Positions 21,152 through 33,870 are shown, counted from the first letter of the stretch. The stretch: DNA of 64,000 nucleotides from Montifringilla adamsi (GCA_017590115.1 JAGGNK010008670.1:2108001-2172000); one strand, 5' to 3'. Numbers and translations: made by a program. The notes: a model not told the origin generated them from the letters alone.

Positions 21152-24100
21152 TCAGCTAAAAATGAATGGGCTAAATCAGGGCCAAGAGTTTCTATCCGTA
21201 CAGGCTGGTGTGAAAAACAGCTCTCAAGAACTCACTGCAACCATCTAGTGAAGGATGAGAAGATTTTATAGATCTTTGTTCTGCCCCACAGTGATGCTCA
21301 TGTGTGGGTTGAGAACTGTGGGTGTTGTGTGGGAAGAGGGAGGACCTGCTTTTTCCTCTGTTCCTCAGTCCCACCACATGGAAAGGGCTCAGGGATGATG
21401 GATTTGGAACTTTTTGGCTGTGGTCTGGTTGCACAAAAGTCCCTGGATTAATTTCTACAACTCTCAGGCATGGGGTGTGGTTCTGGAGTTGTCCTGAGCA
21501 GGATAAGGAGTTGGAGTTTGAACCTTGTGGGTCCCAGCTCAGGATATTCCATTATTCCATTATTCCAGTGTCTGTGTCTTGTTAGTGAAAGTGGTTAAAA
21601 TGAGCTGGAGACGTTACTGGAGAAGAAGTTATGCTGAATTGGGAGCTACCAAATATGTGTAAGTTGATGTGTGATGTAGTCACTACACTGTGCGAATTCC
21701 TAAGGAAAATATTGCTAAAAGAAGCAATTTCAATGGTAATTAACCACTTATAGGACAGGTTTATAATCCAGAACGTAGAATACACTGACTTAAGTCTTGA
21801 CTCTGAGCAGTTGTATGGCAAGAAAATAAGGAAAATATTCCCTCCTCTCCCTGCAAAGCATCAGATGCATTCCATGTACTCTGCTAAACAACTTTTCAAG
21901 GCACAGCAATAGTTAGGATTTTTTTTATAAATGCTTGATCTCCAAGTCCATGGACAGAGGTGGTTAAGTGGGCTCTGGTGGGAGGGATCCATGAGGAAAA
22001 ACCAGGAGTGTGTTATTCCAAAGCAATTGTTTCAGTGCACAGTGCATCTATCTCAGCGAGCAGACGCTGCTGCTTTGTGTCACTGGCCAGAATTGTCATG
22101 GTCTGCTTCAGCAGGCAGACTTGCAGAATAATAAACAAGATTTCTCTATGTGTGACTGCAGCAAACACTTGTTGACGGTGACTGCTGTATTTCTTTCAGA
22201 GGTCCTGCCAGCTTTAATTAACTCAGGTTTATTCTGAACAGTGCCTAGATTAGGAAGTTGTTCGCAATCTATTTGCGTTGTAATACACAACCCAGAACAT
22301 CTCTCCCCTGTGTCTCCCTGACTGCAAACCTGTCCCCTGCCATTCCACAAGTGAATTTGAGCCCTGGCCATCCTCTCTGCTCCATTTAGCTCCTGCTTTT
22401 TAGCCCAGGTTTGGGGACACTCGCTGGGGAGAGGGTGATTGCCTGCCAGGCTGCCTGTGCTTGTCAGACCCAGCAGCCATCAAAATCTCAGTATTTCTTT
22501 TCAGATGTGCTTGTATCATATTTCAGAGTTTTTCCACATCACCTGCTCCTCTTGCCTTCTGTCTGTGAGCACCTGGGGTCTCCGATTCAAGGACTGGAGC
22601 CTCCTCGAGGTTGGAGTTGCCTCCAGCTGTTGCTGTGCAGTGCTTGGAGCAGGGGTTGGACCCTGGGTGTGTTTTGGGTGTGTGAACTTGACTGTAATTA
22701 TACAAGAATTGTCCAAACACACATTTGCAGATCTTCCATAAGGCTGCAGCACAAATTCTTCCAGTGTTTCACCATTCATTGCTTTACCCTGCTAGGACAG
22801 GCTCTGCCAGGAAAGCTGCTGCACCTCCTCCTGCTGCTCCCACCCCTGATCACTCTGCTCTCAGCAATCTCCTTAAAATTTAAGTTCTGGCTTAATGAAA
22901 CAGAGCAAAGCTTGTTCTCCCTGGCAGCACAACTGGCCAAAATGACAGTTCCCACTCTGGCTGGGACAGAGATTGATGCTTGTGTGCTGTAGAGGAAAAA
23001 AAGCTCCACTAGTGCTGGGAAAGAAGGGAAAACACAGGGACAATGGGAACGGAGGATAAGTAAGTGCTGCTGCCAAGTTTATTAGATGATAATAAAAATA
23101 AAATTAGATGATTGTGTTGGATAGGTTGAGACATGATTTGTTTTCTTTTTCAGGGGAAGGGAATAGCAAAGTTCTTCCCACCTCTGCATTGTGTAGGGAA
23201 ATTGGTTTCTAATGCTGATGTACTTTAAGTCACCAATTCAGCTTTCAGTACTGAAACCCACAATTATCTGTATGGAAATGTTTTCATGAGAACAGGCCAG
23301 GCTGTGATTTACCCAGGAGGTGGTGTCACCACCTCTCCAGGGCCACTGAGAGCTGTGCTTACTTATTCTCTGTGGAAAAGAGGAGTTTTACTTTGTGTCC
23401 CTGTAATAAACTCTTCATCCCTCTTCTGCCCACACTGCCATCCTTCCACCCCTGGAAGAGAAACCTGCCCCATCCAGTGGGAGAAGTGCTGGGAAAAGCT
23501 GAGCTGTGGCCAAAATAGTGCTGGAAAGGTGATTTTCAGTTTAGTGCCGAGCTCTCCTTCACTGCTGCTGCTGCTCCAAGCTGGCCTGGGTCAAGTGTTC
23601 CACTTAACAGTGGAGAGCCTCAGTGCTGGGAGCAGCCCCAGGAACGGTCCTGCTGTGGGGATAAAAGCCCTCAGCGCACAGCTACTCAGCGTGGGTGGAA
23701 ATGGAGAGCTCCAGGCTTTTAAAAACAAACATTTCTGGCCCAGCAAGCCAGAGACAGCCCAGCCAAGGAGCCACCTGCTCCTGCTCTTGTTTGAAGTGGA
23801 ACTTGGGTCTCCTCTTGTGTCACAAATGCTTTGCCTTGCTGCCAGCTATCAAATACTAATATTATTTTATAGAATGGAGCCCTTTGTGCTCCTCTGAAGG
23901 ACCAGCAGGCCTATAATCATTGCCTGAAGGGCTTTAAAATTCCAAGTGTTTTTGCTCGATGCTTCTGGGAGGTTTTTCTTTGAAAGAAGCCCTGTCCCAG
24001 GGGAGCTGCTCTGCTCTCCACAAGCAGGAGCACAGGAACTCCTTGTGACACTAATGGCAGCTGTGCCTGCATGAGGTCCCACTCCGAGATTCCACTGAAC

Positions 24101-26470
24101 AAAGCTCAGCCTCCACAGCACAAAATGCAACGGGAAAAAGGTGAAAGTGTAAAGGGCTTCGTTCTGATCTTGCTCAACATCCATTTTAAAGGAAAGTGGG
24201 AAATTGCCGTAGATTCGCTCTCTGTGGTAAAAGCAGTTTGTTTTTTGGGTTTCTTTCCCTTTCCTGCAGTCAGCCTCCCTCCCTCTGCTCAGGGCCTGCT
24301 CGGGTCCTTCTGGTTCATCACCCAAACGTGCCCTGAGGGCAGGCTGCTGTCACCTCCAGAGCCTCCCTGGCCGCTGCTGCCAGGCCCCATCCATCAAGTG
24401 AACAGGTTGGAGGAAAACAGGAGCTGCCAGCCCGAAATAAATCACAGCTCTGTGCAGCACCAGCTCCTCGCTCCCACTTCTCCTGCCTCATCCTCTGCCT
24501 GAAAGCTTCCCAGCTCTTGGCATGGCTCTGGAAGGAGCGTGGCTTTGGTGCTGAGATTTTTTTGGTTTTTCCCTGCCAAACAGGATGGGAATGGTGGGGC
24601 TGTGGGATCTGGGGCTGCTCAGACCATGGAGACAATGCCTTGTGTTGCTGGGTCATCCCTGTGCCAGCTGGGAATTCGGGGTTGGAAGGCCCCCCCATCC
24701 CCAGGCACTTGGGGAAGGTGGCAGTATTGATTTCATTATTTTATTTATTTTTATTAACTGCTCCCAAGTCTGATAACAGATTCCATGTCATTGTATGTGA
24801 TCCACATCCAGAGAACTGTGTGAATGTTGTCCCTTTCACTGATTAAGGAATAACAAGGCTTCTGTGCTGTGGTGGGATTTCTGGGATTAAATTTGGAGGT
24901 CTTAATTTAGTTTGCTGATGACTGGGATGCCTAATGAAGGGAGCACTGATTAATGTGGTTATGAAAGGTGGTAAACAAAAACATGTAAATAATTCAAATT
25001 TGTTGGTAGCGCTTTTGCAGTTGTTGTACATGAGAGAGTCAATGGTACAACACCTACAAAATGTGAATTAAGGGTGGAAGAGGAGCCCTTCTCTTCCTCC
25101 TAAAAAATAAAAAAGTAGCAGAAAACAGACTAGGAGTTTTGAAAACATGCTGTGTGTGATGAATCACACCCACTCTCTTGAATGACTTTACTTAAAGGTA
25201 CCAGTGCATTGCAAGTTCAATTCCTCTGGTTTGAAGTCTTTCTTGTAGCTGTTTTCCTTCAAGGAGCACTCAGTGAGTCTGGACAGGATGGAATGAAATG
25301 ATGAATGGTTCTGTAAACATCCCTGATCCTGGTGCACAAACATGGAAACACTCATGGATTGCCTCGATGGAGGAGAACCAGGAGCTCCTCGAAGCTGAGG
25401 CAATGCAGGGTGTGGATGTGTGAGCAAAGCTTCTGTGAATAAAAAGACAATTTAAGTAATTTTTTTAATTTCAAAACAATCTTGAATTTCTAATGTTGAA
25501 TTCTAGATATCAAACTTAACACCATGCCTGCTTTGATCCTTTTTTTCATGTTTTTATTTGTTTCATAAGATTCATTTCACTCATTTTTTACCCCACTAAA
25601 AGGTGAACTCATGGTTAGCACGACACCTTTAATTTTCTCCTTTTCATTTCTCCTTTTTATAGCACACCTCGGGATGCCTCTTTGCTCCACACCTTAATTT
25701 TAATCATGCACTGAGAGCAGCCTTTATATTATTCAGGCAATCTTGGTGGAATAAAAAATGGAAATTGTTATTTGTCCTTGATGGCTCCATTTCCCGGGGA
25801 GATGTAAACACGCCAGGCTTCGCTTCCCAGTTCCTAAAGCCAGGCTTCCAGGTGTGTTAGGATTACACATGGAGCATTAGGAGGTTTAAAATGTTTTTCC
25901 TGTCAGGATGGGAGTCACAGCAATTTTAGGCATTTGATGCAACGCCCCATCCCATGCTCGCTCTAATAGGGGTCGTTATAATGCCTGTTTTGGAAGTGGT
26001 GTTATTGATGAGCTGCAGCTCTGCAGAACCCAGATTGCCTTTCCAGTCTGCTTTCTGCTCACAAGTTGTTTTCTCGGTGGGAAATAAATTGTTTTCACTG
26101 TGGGAAATGTTGGTTGTTTACTAATAAGTTGTTTTCTCGCTGGGAATAGATTTTGAATGTTAAGATGGAAGATGGGGTTTTGCTTTGTGCTGGTGAAGGA
26201 AATACAATAAGCCTCAAGTCCTTGAGCTATGGGGACTTTTTAAACAGAAGATTTATGATGTCATGTGCCAGTCTTGCACCTTATAGGGTTTTACGGGGAC
26301 ACGGAATTGTGTCTTGGCAGTCACTCAGAACTGAGGGAATTGTGGTCAAGCAGGCTGCCTGTTGATGGAAGAGGAACATGGATTTCTCTAGAACTTGTGC
26401 TCATCTGCAGCTCTTCCAGGGGAAGATCTGTGTCTTTGATTTGTGTCGTTGTTTCATTTCTATCATGGGA
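21152..26470. other. Unique non-coding sequence (5.3 kb)
   Basis: No recognised transposon across 5.3 kb. Includes an (ATTATTCC)n-like short repeat at 21544-21567. Plus-strand frames of 193 codons (22411-22992) and 203 codons (23286-23897) sit in a less AT-rich part; neither has a domain, a codon pattern or splice context that I can support as coding. The stretch 25600-26040 is a candidate conserved element, discussed under findings. Confidence 0.55.
26063..26149. repeat. Three imperfect copies of a 24-bp motif
   Basis: AAGTTGTTTTCTCGGTGGGA (26063), a diverged AAATTGTTTTCACTGTGGGA (26087) and AAGTTGTTTTCTCGCTGGGA (26126). The second and third copies are separated by a further 15 bp. Small local duplication. 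Confidence 0.75.
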
Positions 26471-26560
26471 GTACAAAGGTTGGAAAAGATCTCCACAGCT
26501 GAGTCCGACCTGTGACTGATCCTCACCTTGTCAGCCAGACTGGTGTTTGGGTGAAAGAGT
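26471..26560 (-). mobile_element. Probable CR1 fragment (minus)
   Basis: AAAGGTTGGAAAAGATCTCC, GAGTCCGACCTGTGACTGAT and CCTTGTCAGCCAGACTGGTG parallel the reverse complement of an older CR1 subfamily (the CGACCGATC... CACCGTGTC... CCAGACC region). Confidence 0.6.
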
Positions 26561-26881
26561 CCTGAAATTCCCCTACAGTGCAGCTGGGTGTGGTGTGCAA
26601 ATGTTTGTTTCCCTCCCAGAAAACCTCTCTGGATTCATTAAAAATCCAGCAAAATTCCCCTTGTGTGGTGGTGGGAACATTGGATCGACATTTTCTTCTG
26701 GAGGTGTTTGGACAGGACTGAAATACATTCAGTGGAACAAGGGTTTCATAGCTGGAAAAATGGGATTGAGAGGGAAGATATTCAGAAATTTTTTCTTCCT
26801 ACATTTTTCTTCAAGTTTTGTTTCTGTAGGCCAAAGGCACTTTTTGATGATGCATTTTTATGTGAGATTTCACCCTAGAAT
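26561..26881. other. Unique non-coding sequence
   Basis: No element recognised. Confidence 0.5.
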
Positions 26882-26983
26882 TCATAGAATTGTTGTGGAA
26901 TAATTTAGGTTGGAATGGGACCTCCAAATTCATCTCATTCCAACACCCTGCCATGGGTAGGGATACCTTCCACTAGACCAGGT
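26882..26983 (-). mobile_element. CR1 LINE 3' end (minus)
   Basis: TCATAGAATTGTTGTGGAAT, TAGGTTGGAATGGGACCTCC, CTGCCATGGGTAGGGATACC and CACTAGACCAGGT. It stops abruptly where a plus-strand CR1 begins. Confidence 0.88.
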
Positions 26984-27200
26984 CATGGAATTTGGGAGGA
27001 ATTTCTTCATGGAAAGGTTGTTAAACATGGGAAGGGGCTCCCAGGGAGGTTTGGAGTCGCCATCCCTAGAGGTGTCCAAGGAAGGGCTGGATGTGGCACT
27101 CAGGGTTCTGGGCTGGGGACAAGGAGGGGATGGGTCACAGGTTGGACTTGATGGTCCTGGAGGGCTTTTCCAACCAAAATATTTCTGGAATTCTGTGATA
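26984..27200 (+). mobile_element. CR1 LINE 3' end (plus)
   Basis: TTTGGGAGGAATTTCTTCAT, CCCAGGGAGGTTTGGAGTCG, TAGAGGTGTCCAAGGAAGGG, a GGCTGGGGACAAGGAGGGGA block and the terminal CTGGAGGGCTTTTCCAACCA. It probably inserted into, or inverted against, the preceding minus copy. Confidence 0.9.
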
Positions 27201-27267
27201 GCAGTGAAGTAAAAAGGACCCAACCCTATCCAGGGAATCCATCTTTCTTTCTTGGACCAGGAATACC

Positions 27268-27471
27268 TTGGATATTAGGGAATATTTCTACACCAAATGG
27301 ATTGCCAAGCATTGGCACATAATGCCAGGGCAGCAGAGGAGTCACCATCCCTGGAAGTGTTCAAAGATATGTGTAGATGTGGTGATTTTGGACATAATTT
27401 ACCAATGCTGGTTTAATGGTTGGATTTAATCTTGGAGGTCTTTTCCAACCTTAGTGATTCCATGGTTCTGA
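27268..27471 (+). mobile_element. CR1 LINE 3' end, older copy (plus)
   Basis: TTGGATATTAGGGAATATTT, GAGGAGTCACCATCCCTGGA, AGTGTTCAAAGATATGTGTA and the terminus CTTGGAGGTCTTTTCCAACC then TGATTCCATGG. More diverged than the copy just upstream. Confidence 0.85.
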
Positions 27472-28195
27472 GAAATATTAAAGAAAGATTGATACACGCT
27501 TTCTGTAACATTTCTTTTCAGGTGAAATACAAGATTTGTGCTTTTTCAGGAGGTTTTGTACTTGTTAATAATTTTCTGTTGATCAGATGGGGTATAACTA
27601 CTGGAGAGGGCTTTTCTGAGAGAGGAACAAGCTGGTTTTCCAGCAGCCAGAACTGGGATGTGCAAACACACTGTACATTTGGACATGTGTGGCTCAAAGA
27701 TGTTTTAAATGGGGAGAAAAAAATGAGATTATTTTACCTGGGGGGAACTTGTTTGACTGGGTAGAATGCATATTCTCCCAAAAATTGTCTACATGGTCCC
27801 CATTTCCTTTCCTGGAACACTCCCAGAAAACTAAAACATGTCAAAAAATTTGAGATTTTGCATCTATTGGAGAATTTGCATAGGGTAACTGCAGTTCCTG
27901 CTGTAATTCATTGGGTGCCTCCTGTGAACACAGATGTGAGCCCTTGGTGTTCTCCATAAATTCAAAGAATGACTGCAAAGTGATACATCTAAAAAAATAA
28001 AACTGAAAAAAAGCAGAGAAAACCAAGGAAAAATCTGGGCAGGGGGTGAAGAATTTGCCAGATGTGCAGAAGAGAAATCACAGCAATGAAAAGAAGCAGC
28101 TGCTGGAGGGTGGGATCTTCCTTCCAGGCTGGGAGAAAGTTCTTGGGGTCAGCTCAGGGCCTTGCTGGGCCACCAGAAACTTCTCCTTGATTCCC
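27472..28195. other. Unique non-coding sequence
   Basis: No gene or repeat recognised. Confidence 0.55.
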
Positions 28196-28340
28196 GAATC
28201 ATGGAATCATTCAGGTTGGAAAAGCCCTCCAAGATTTTGGAGTTGAACCATTCCCCAGCACTGCCAATCCCACCAGTGCCCCATGTCTGTCCCAAAGTGC
28301 CACACCCACAGGGCTCTGAAATCCCACCAGGGATGTTGGG
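28196..28340 (-). mobile_element. CR1 LINE fragment (minus)
   Basis: GAATCATGGAATCATTCAGG, TTGGAAAAGCCCTCCAAGAT, CCCAAAGTGCCACACCCACA and GGGCTCTGAAATCCCACCAG. A 184-codon minus-strand frame spanning this and the next CR1 copy is a product of the repeats. Confidence 0.88.
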
Positions 28341-28673
28341 AAAGGAAGAATTTTGGAGGGAAAGGATATTTAAATGCTTGGAGTAGGAATTCACATTTAG
28401 GTATGTAAAAGGAAGTAAAGTCCAGGATCTCTGTGTGGCAAAATGGAATTTGAATTTGTTTTCCCAACTGAGCCATACAAAATTCTTCTCTCAACCCCAG
28501 GATGCAAAGGAGATGGTTTAGGTCACTTTCCTTTTGGGTCTTTTTTCCCATTTTTAAAATTTTATTTGGGTTTCTAAGTTGTGTTTTATTTTGTCTCCAC
28601 CCTTGCAGCTCTTTGCCTGTTTGGAAACTCCTGTTTTTCCATTCAGGTGTCTGTTCTCTAGAGCCAAGAGTCG
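28341..28673. other. Unique non-coding spacer between CR1 copies
   Basis: About 330 bp, AT-rich, nothing recognised. Confidence 0.5.
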
Positions 28674-28912
28674 TGAAATTATAAAACTCTTTAGGCTGGA
28701 AAAGCCCTCTGAGTCCAGCCCTTAACCCAGCACTGCCAGCCTGTGTCCCCACTGCCACCACTCATTTTCTACCCAGTTTTGGTGGCTTTTCTCAGGTTTT
28801 TCTCCATCCACTCCATATTTTAACAAACTAGGATGCCCAAAATGCACCTCAGTGCTCCAGATGATGACTCCCCAAGGACACAGGGAGAGGGAGCATCCTT
28901 ATCTCTCCTTCC
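28674..28912 (-). mobile_element. CR1 LINE fragment (minus)
   Basis: TTAGGCTGGAAAAGCCCTCT, GAGTCCAGCCCTTAACCCAG and TGCCCAAAATGCACCTCAGT followed by GCTCCAGATGATGACTCCCC, which matches the CR1 part further from the 3' end. The middle is poorly matched, so an internal deletion is likely. Confidence 0.65.
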
Positions 28913-31900
28913 CCCTTACTTCTGATATCAGTTTAGATTTGTCTGATAAAAAGCTGTCACCACTTAAAGTCACCAAACTGGGGCTGGAGGGAGGAGCTCA
29001 TGCTGGCATTTGGATGTCAGTAAATATTTAGAAAGGTAAAAAGTCTAAAATGGGAATTTTGTGCTGTTGGAGCAGAGGAACAGATGGATTTCTGCTGTGG
29101 TTTCATTTAGGTCAAGGGAAATCTAATTAACAGAAATTACAGCAGTTGAGTCTGGTATTAGTGCTGTATTCACAGAAACTATGATTTTTACATTAAAAAA
29201 GGTAATTATCTGTTCCTGTGAAGCAGTAGAGGAGACATAAGAGCTGTCAGAGGGCATTTGGTGTATTTTACCATGGAATTTTATTGCTAAATCTAATTAT
29301 AATAACGAATTTTTTCAGTGATGGTGAGACTGAGGGGATTGCTCCTGAAATGAGGAGCAGTGATTCCTATTTAGCAGTCTTCCAAGGAATTTATCAGGGC
29401 TTCTTAGGCTTTGTTTTGTGGGCATAGCTGGGAAAAATAATCCAAGTGGATTTTTCAAATGGGTTATTTGAATTGAGTTTTGAATTGTAGACAACCAGAG
29501 ATTGAGAATTCAAGTCTTAAATTGGCCTTAGGGATGAATTAAGGAAAACTGAAATAAAGCTTTGTTAATTCTGAATGTCTGAGAGGCTTCATAGCTGTTA
29601 AGGCAATTTTAACTAATCCCCTATAACTTGATATTTCCAGTTAATTTGGATTTATATCTCAGTGTCGCTGTGCTGACAAACCCTGATATAAAACCCATGC
29701 TAAAATGAGCTTTTTGTAAGGATAAAGTGGAATTTTCTTGTGCATCTCAATGGAATGGTACCACTTCGCTGAAATCCAGGGTGTTTTCCCTCTTGCTGGA
29801 ATTGTGACAAGGCAAATAATTGGATGACTAATTTTAATTGCTAATTTCTAATTAATTGATTATTCAGGGGTGTTCTTGAAAATTGTTCTTTTCTCTGGAA
29901 CAAGCCTTTGTCAGGCAAAATTCAAAATTGTATTATTTTACTGGGGTCCTGAACATTCTTTAATTTAAAAATGTGGCTTTGTACATTCAGAGATGGCTTC
30001 ATGTACAAAACTTCATAAACCTCCCCGGAGGAACAATTTACAGGACTTTATAAATAACACACCTCGAGAAACAATTTACAAACATGTTTAAAAATCACTC
30101 TGGCGGAGAGGCGTGGTCTGAAAAGCTGGAGAGAAAAGCTCAGCTTGTGCTCGTGCTGCGTCTGAGCTGTTCAGAAAGAGCAGAGTCACGTCCTGGGTGG
30201 CATTTTAATGATTTTGTCATTGTTCTGACTTTGCTGTCACCGTTGTTTATTTATCCAACCTGCCTGAGGCGCCGTGGCTCGTTGGGAGCTTTGACGCTCA
30301 AAAGTTCTCCAGGAACAGATTTGGAGCCAAGCAGGGCTCGTGGGCTTGCTGGGCTCTGTGACAAAGGATGATCCATGGGGATGAGCTTCCCCGTTAATAT
30401 TTCTGTGGAGGTGGTCAAGGTGATGGAATGAGCTCGGAAATATCCGCAACGGCTCATTGGGGATCTAAAGACCTTCGTGCTTAAAGATTTTTCACTTCAT
30501 TAAGAAACCAAAGTGAGTAAAAGTTAACTACTCAATAATCACTGAGTTCTGAAGACAATTTGCCATCAGATTAGGTCGGATATTGAGAGGGAAGGGCTCT
30601 CTCACACTTGAACTCCTAGAAAAGTGCTTTTGAGGGACGTTTTTGCTCCCCTGGTGAGCAGCACATGTTCAGATTTATCCGGGTGACGTTTCCATCCTGG
30701 AATATCAGCTGGGTGCCCTAGAAAATAATGCCAATCATCTTCCCACTTGATCATTGGGGATAAATTGGGAAGTGCTATTTTCCCTAGGTTTCATGTGGAA
30801 GGGAGGCGAGGGAGCTCAAGGATGTGAGATGGCTCCTGTGGGTTTGGCTGGCTCTTTTATTCCTTTGAAATTCCAACATCTCTTCAGTGGAACAGTTTGG
30901 GAGCTCTGTTCTCCACCATTGATCATGAGAAGAGAAAACTTTGAGTCAAATGTTTTTGCAACTCAAGATAAATTGGTGGCAATTTTAGGATAAAGCTGTT
31001 TGACTTCAGCAAGATGTTGTAAATTTGGCAATTTTCCTAAATTTAGACTAACAGGACTTCAATATCTTGGATTAAACTTCACATCTGAAATATTTCCAAC
31101 TGTTGTTAGCACCTAAGTAACTGAGCTGCTATTGCCTGAACAAAATTAAATGACAGCTAAAGCAAGTGTTACTGTTTTAATGGCATGAAAGAAACTGAGC
31201 TACAGCTCAAGAATTTCTGGGCATTGATAGTCTGGTTTTAGAAGATTTACTTGTTACCCCTTCATTAAGTATTGCCACTTTTTTGATATTATATTGCAAT
31301 TTCCTTCTCACCCAACTATATTTTTTACTTCAATTTTTAGCCTTTTTTGTCACATAATAAACTTCATTAGTGAGTAGGATTTAGCCTGACTTTTTATGTA
31401 GCTCATCCAAACTGAAGCACATCAACCACGAGCCTCTAAAAACGCTGGAATAGGAATGTTTACAGACTTTTGACAAATACTGAGCTGTTGATTGCAGAGA
31501 TATTTTTATGAGTGAGTAGCTAATGTTTCTGGAGAGATCATTTACAGTGAGGCTGCTCTGATTGAGTTATTTGCTGCATTTCTGTGCCTTTTTTTATTTT
31601 TTTTTTTTTTTTGGTTGTTGTTTGTTTTCTCCAAGGGAAGTCACAATAAAAGATGAGTCTGAAAATAGGCCCCGTGTCTGGTGGTAATGGATGCACTGCT
31701 ATAAATAGTGGGACTTCTGGGGGCTTTTTGGATGTCACAATGAAATCAATCTTGGGATAATTATGCTACTCTGAAGAAGCTGGAACGTCAGCTTAGTTGT
31801 TTATTTGTGAATATATAGGAGTGACTTTATTGATAGTACAATAATTGGACATTATGAGAACTGTTCAGCATCTTCCCTAAGTGTGGAAGTGCCTGTAATG

Positions 31901-32236
31901 GTAACAGAAACTCAAATTTGATCTGATCCCAGCAGGTTTTCCATAGATGGGGGTTCTTTGCCTCTACCACCAGGAATGTAAAAAAATGCAGTTTTTCATC
32001 ATAATGCAAGCAACAGTCAAAAAGTCTTAATATTTTTGCTTCCTTCAAAAGGGAAATGAAGTGTGAATGACATGTTTTGTCCCATTTTGCCAATACACGT
32101 TTAGAAATGTTTTCCTATTAAATGGTTTTAGGAGGGTGCTTTTCTTATCTGTGATCTCAGTCTTTTTTGTCTCATGTGAGATTTTTACACCAAAACAATT
32201 ATTAAATAAGAAAGAACTTTTTTGGTAAAAAAAAAC
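28913..32236. other. Unique non-coding sequence, no CR1
   Basis: About 3.3 kb without a recognised transposon. Contains an A-interrupted poly(T) run (31589-31612) and a CpG-retaining stretch at 30060-30340 noted as a candidate regulatory block. No exon recognised. Confidence 0.6.
31589..31612. repeat. Poly(T) tract
   Basis: T7-A-T16. No retroelement body is recognised beside it. Confidence 0.9.
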
Positions 32237-32389
32237 CCCAATAATCCTAGATTAAATTTGTAATCTGAATCTCTTGAGACTAAGAAACAGTGGCCCAGTA
32301 ATATTAAACCCAATAATCCTAGATTATATTTGTAATCTGAATCTCTTGAGACTAAGAAACAGTGGCCAAAAAAGACCAGTAATATTTAT
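32237..32389. repeat. 72-bp tandem duplication
   Basis: The block opening with CCCAATAATCCTAGATTA starts at 32237 and again at 32309. Over the first 68 bp or so I see a single substitution (AGATTAAATTTG versus AGATTATATTTG). The second copy then carries a short A-rich insertion before CCAGTAATATT. The low divergence points to a recent event, and copy number may vary. Confidence 0.95.
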
Positions 32390-33870
32390 GTTAATATTTG
32401 CTTTAAAGGGAAGATAGTTTTGGAAACTCCAGATAAATTCCTCCACTAAAAATATAGGAAGAAGCTTTGTTTTCCTGTTTAGCTTGGCTCTGGAATGTGG
32501 TGCTAACAGTGGGAAAAGAGATTCCTTGTTAATATTTTGTAATTATTTTCTAGTTCTGCACCAAGGGTATTGGATTTTCATTTTACAGGGCAGTTGCACA
32601 TAAAAAGCTGGAAAATGTAATGGAGTGACTGGAAAGAAAGTCATCTTGTGGATGTCTTAAGTCCTTCCCATGGTTGGCATTGTGGAGGTTCCTCCTTGGG
32701 CCAGTCTGGCTGATGTCACTCAAATATTTGGGTGCCTCCCAGGAGCAGTAATCACTGATTTTACAGCAGAGAAACTGTTAATCCATTTCCCTGCCTTATG
32801 TACATATAGATTTTATGTGCCTATAGATTCAAGGAGAGTGAAGACTTCAGGAGAAAGCTTAAAAATGACATTTCTTACACCTTCATGGCTATTAAAATAG
32901 GAGCATTTGAGTCCAGCCCTATCTATAGACAAGTTATAAATAGGTTCCAGCCAGCAAATGATTTGTCACCAGCAATTATTAAAAACTTTCCTGTTAAATC
33001 CAAGTTATAACCTCCTCCTTAAAAACAGAGAGGGCTGAATTATTATTTTAGGTTTCATCTGGGTCATTTTCAAACATGAATAAAACATTTCCCTTGCACG
33101 AATCATTCATCTCCACGAAACCTTCAGGAAGGGTCGCAGAAATGACCAGCAGAGGTGAAGATGTTCATGCAGATTTTGTGGTGATGGAAAAGCTTTTTTA
33201 GAAACAAGGGGAGAAAGCAGAATGTGAGAAGAAATCCATCAATGGAGGGGGGAGAAATGAAGTGCTTTACTCAAATGGCAGCACGACTGAATTAGTCAGG
33301 GGCTGAAGGCTTATTTCCAACAAAATATGTTCACCCAGCTATTAAGAGTGTCCTCATGAGGAATTCCTGCTGTGTGGGACATCAGTCACAGGCAAATCTC
33401 CTGGCTTCTATTGAAATTGCTGGGTGAAAAGGTGATTTCGAGTCTCCAGTGATTGTTAGTGGATTATACATCAGGGCAGAGTGAAATGGCAAAGCTTTAT
33501 TGTCTGATAGTGCCTTGCAAAATTGGTATTAGGTTAAATCACGTTGGTTGGTCATAAATCAGAGACACGCGGGTAAAAAATGAATATACACAAGCCTTTA
33601 TTGCTGTGGCTTTGTTTGTGGCTTTTTCCACTAATTCCTGCTTAAAATTCAGCCCTGGCTGCTGGAAAAGCAATCCCAAACACATCAGTAGCTGTAAGGA
33701 CCTGATAGGAGCAGTGATTTGGGGGAGCTGCTGCAAATATTTGTGAGAGGGCGCTGGCTCCGCAAAAATCATGGAGGAATCATTTGTAAATAGAAAATTT
33801 AACTGCAAAGCTCATCTCTGGGTGCTTAATTCCTTGATCTGATGGGGATTTCAGGGGCAGTAAATCAGGA
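32390..33870. other. Unique non-coding sequence
   Basis: About 1.5 kb without a recognised element. The part at 33050-33320 has several retained CpGs and AT-rich cores. Confidence 0.55.

Noticed and set aside
22411..22992. 193-codon plus-strand open frame
   Set aside because: No recognised domain; Leu/Cys/Ser-rich composition follows the local base content.
23286..23897. 203-codon plus-strand open frame
   Set aside because: No recognised domain, hydrophobic runs from CTG/CTC repeats, and a length plausible by chance in 64 kb.
24676..24720. GGGGTTGGAAGGCCCCCCCA as a CR1 end
   Set aside because: Too short and without the neighbouring CR1 blocks.
28207..28761. 184-codon minus-strand open frame
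   Set aside because: Spans two CR1 fragments and their spacer; it does not correspond to the CR1 coding region.
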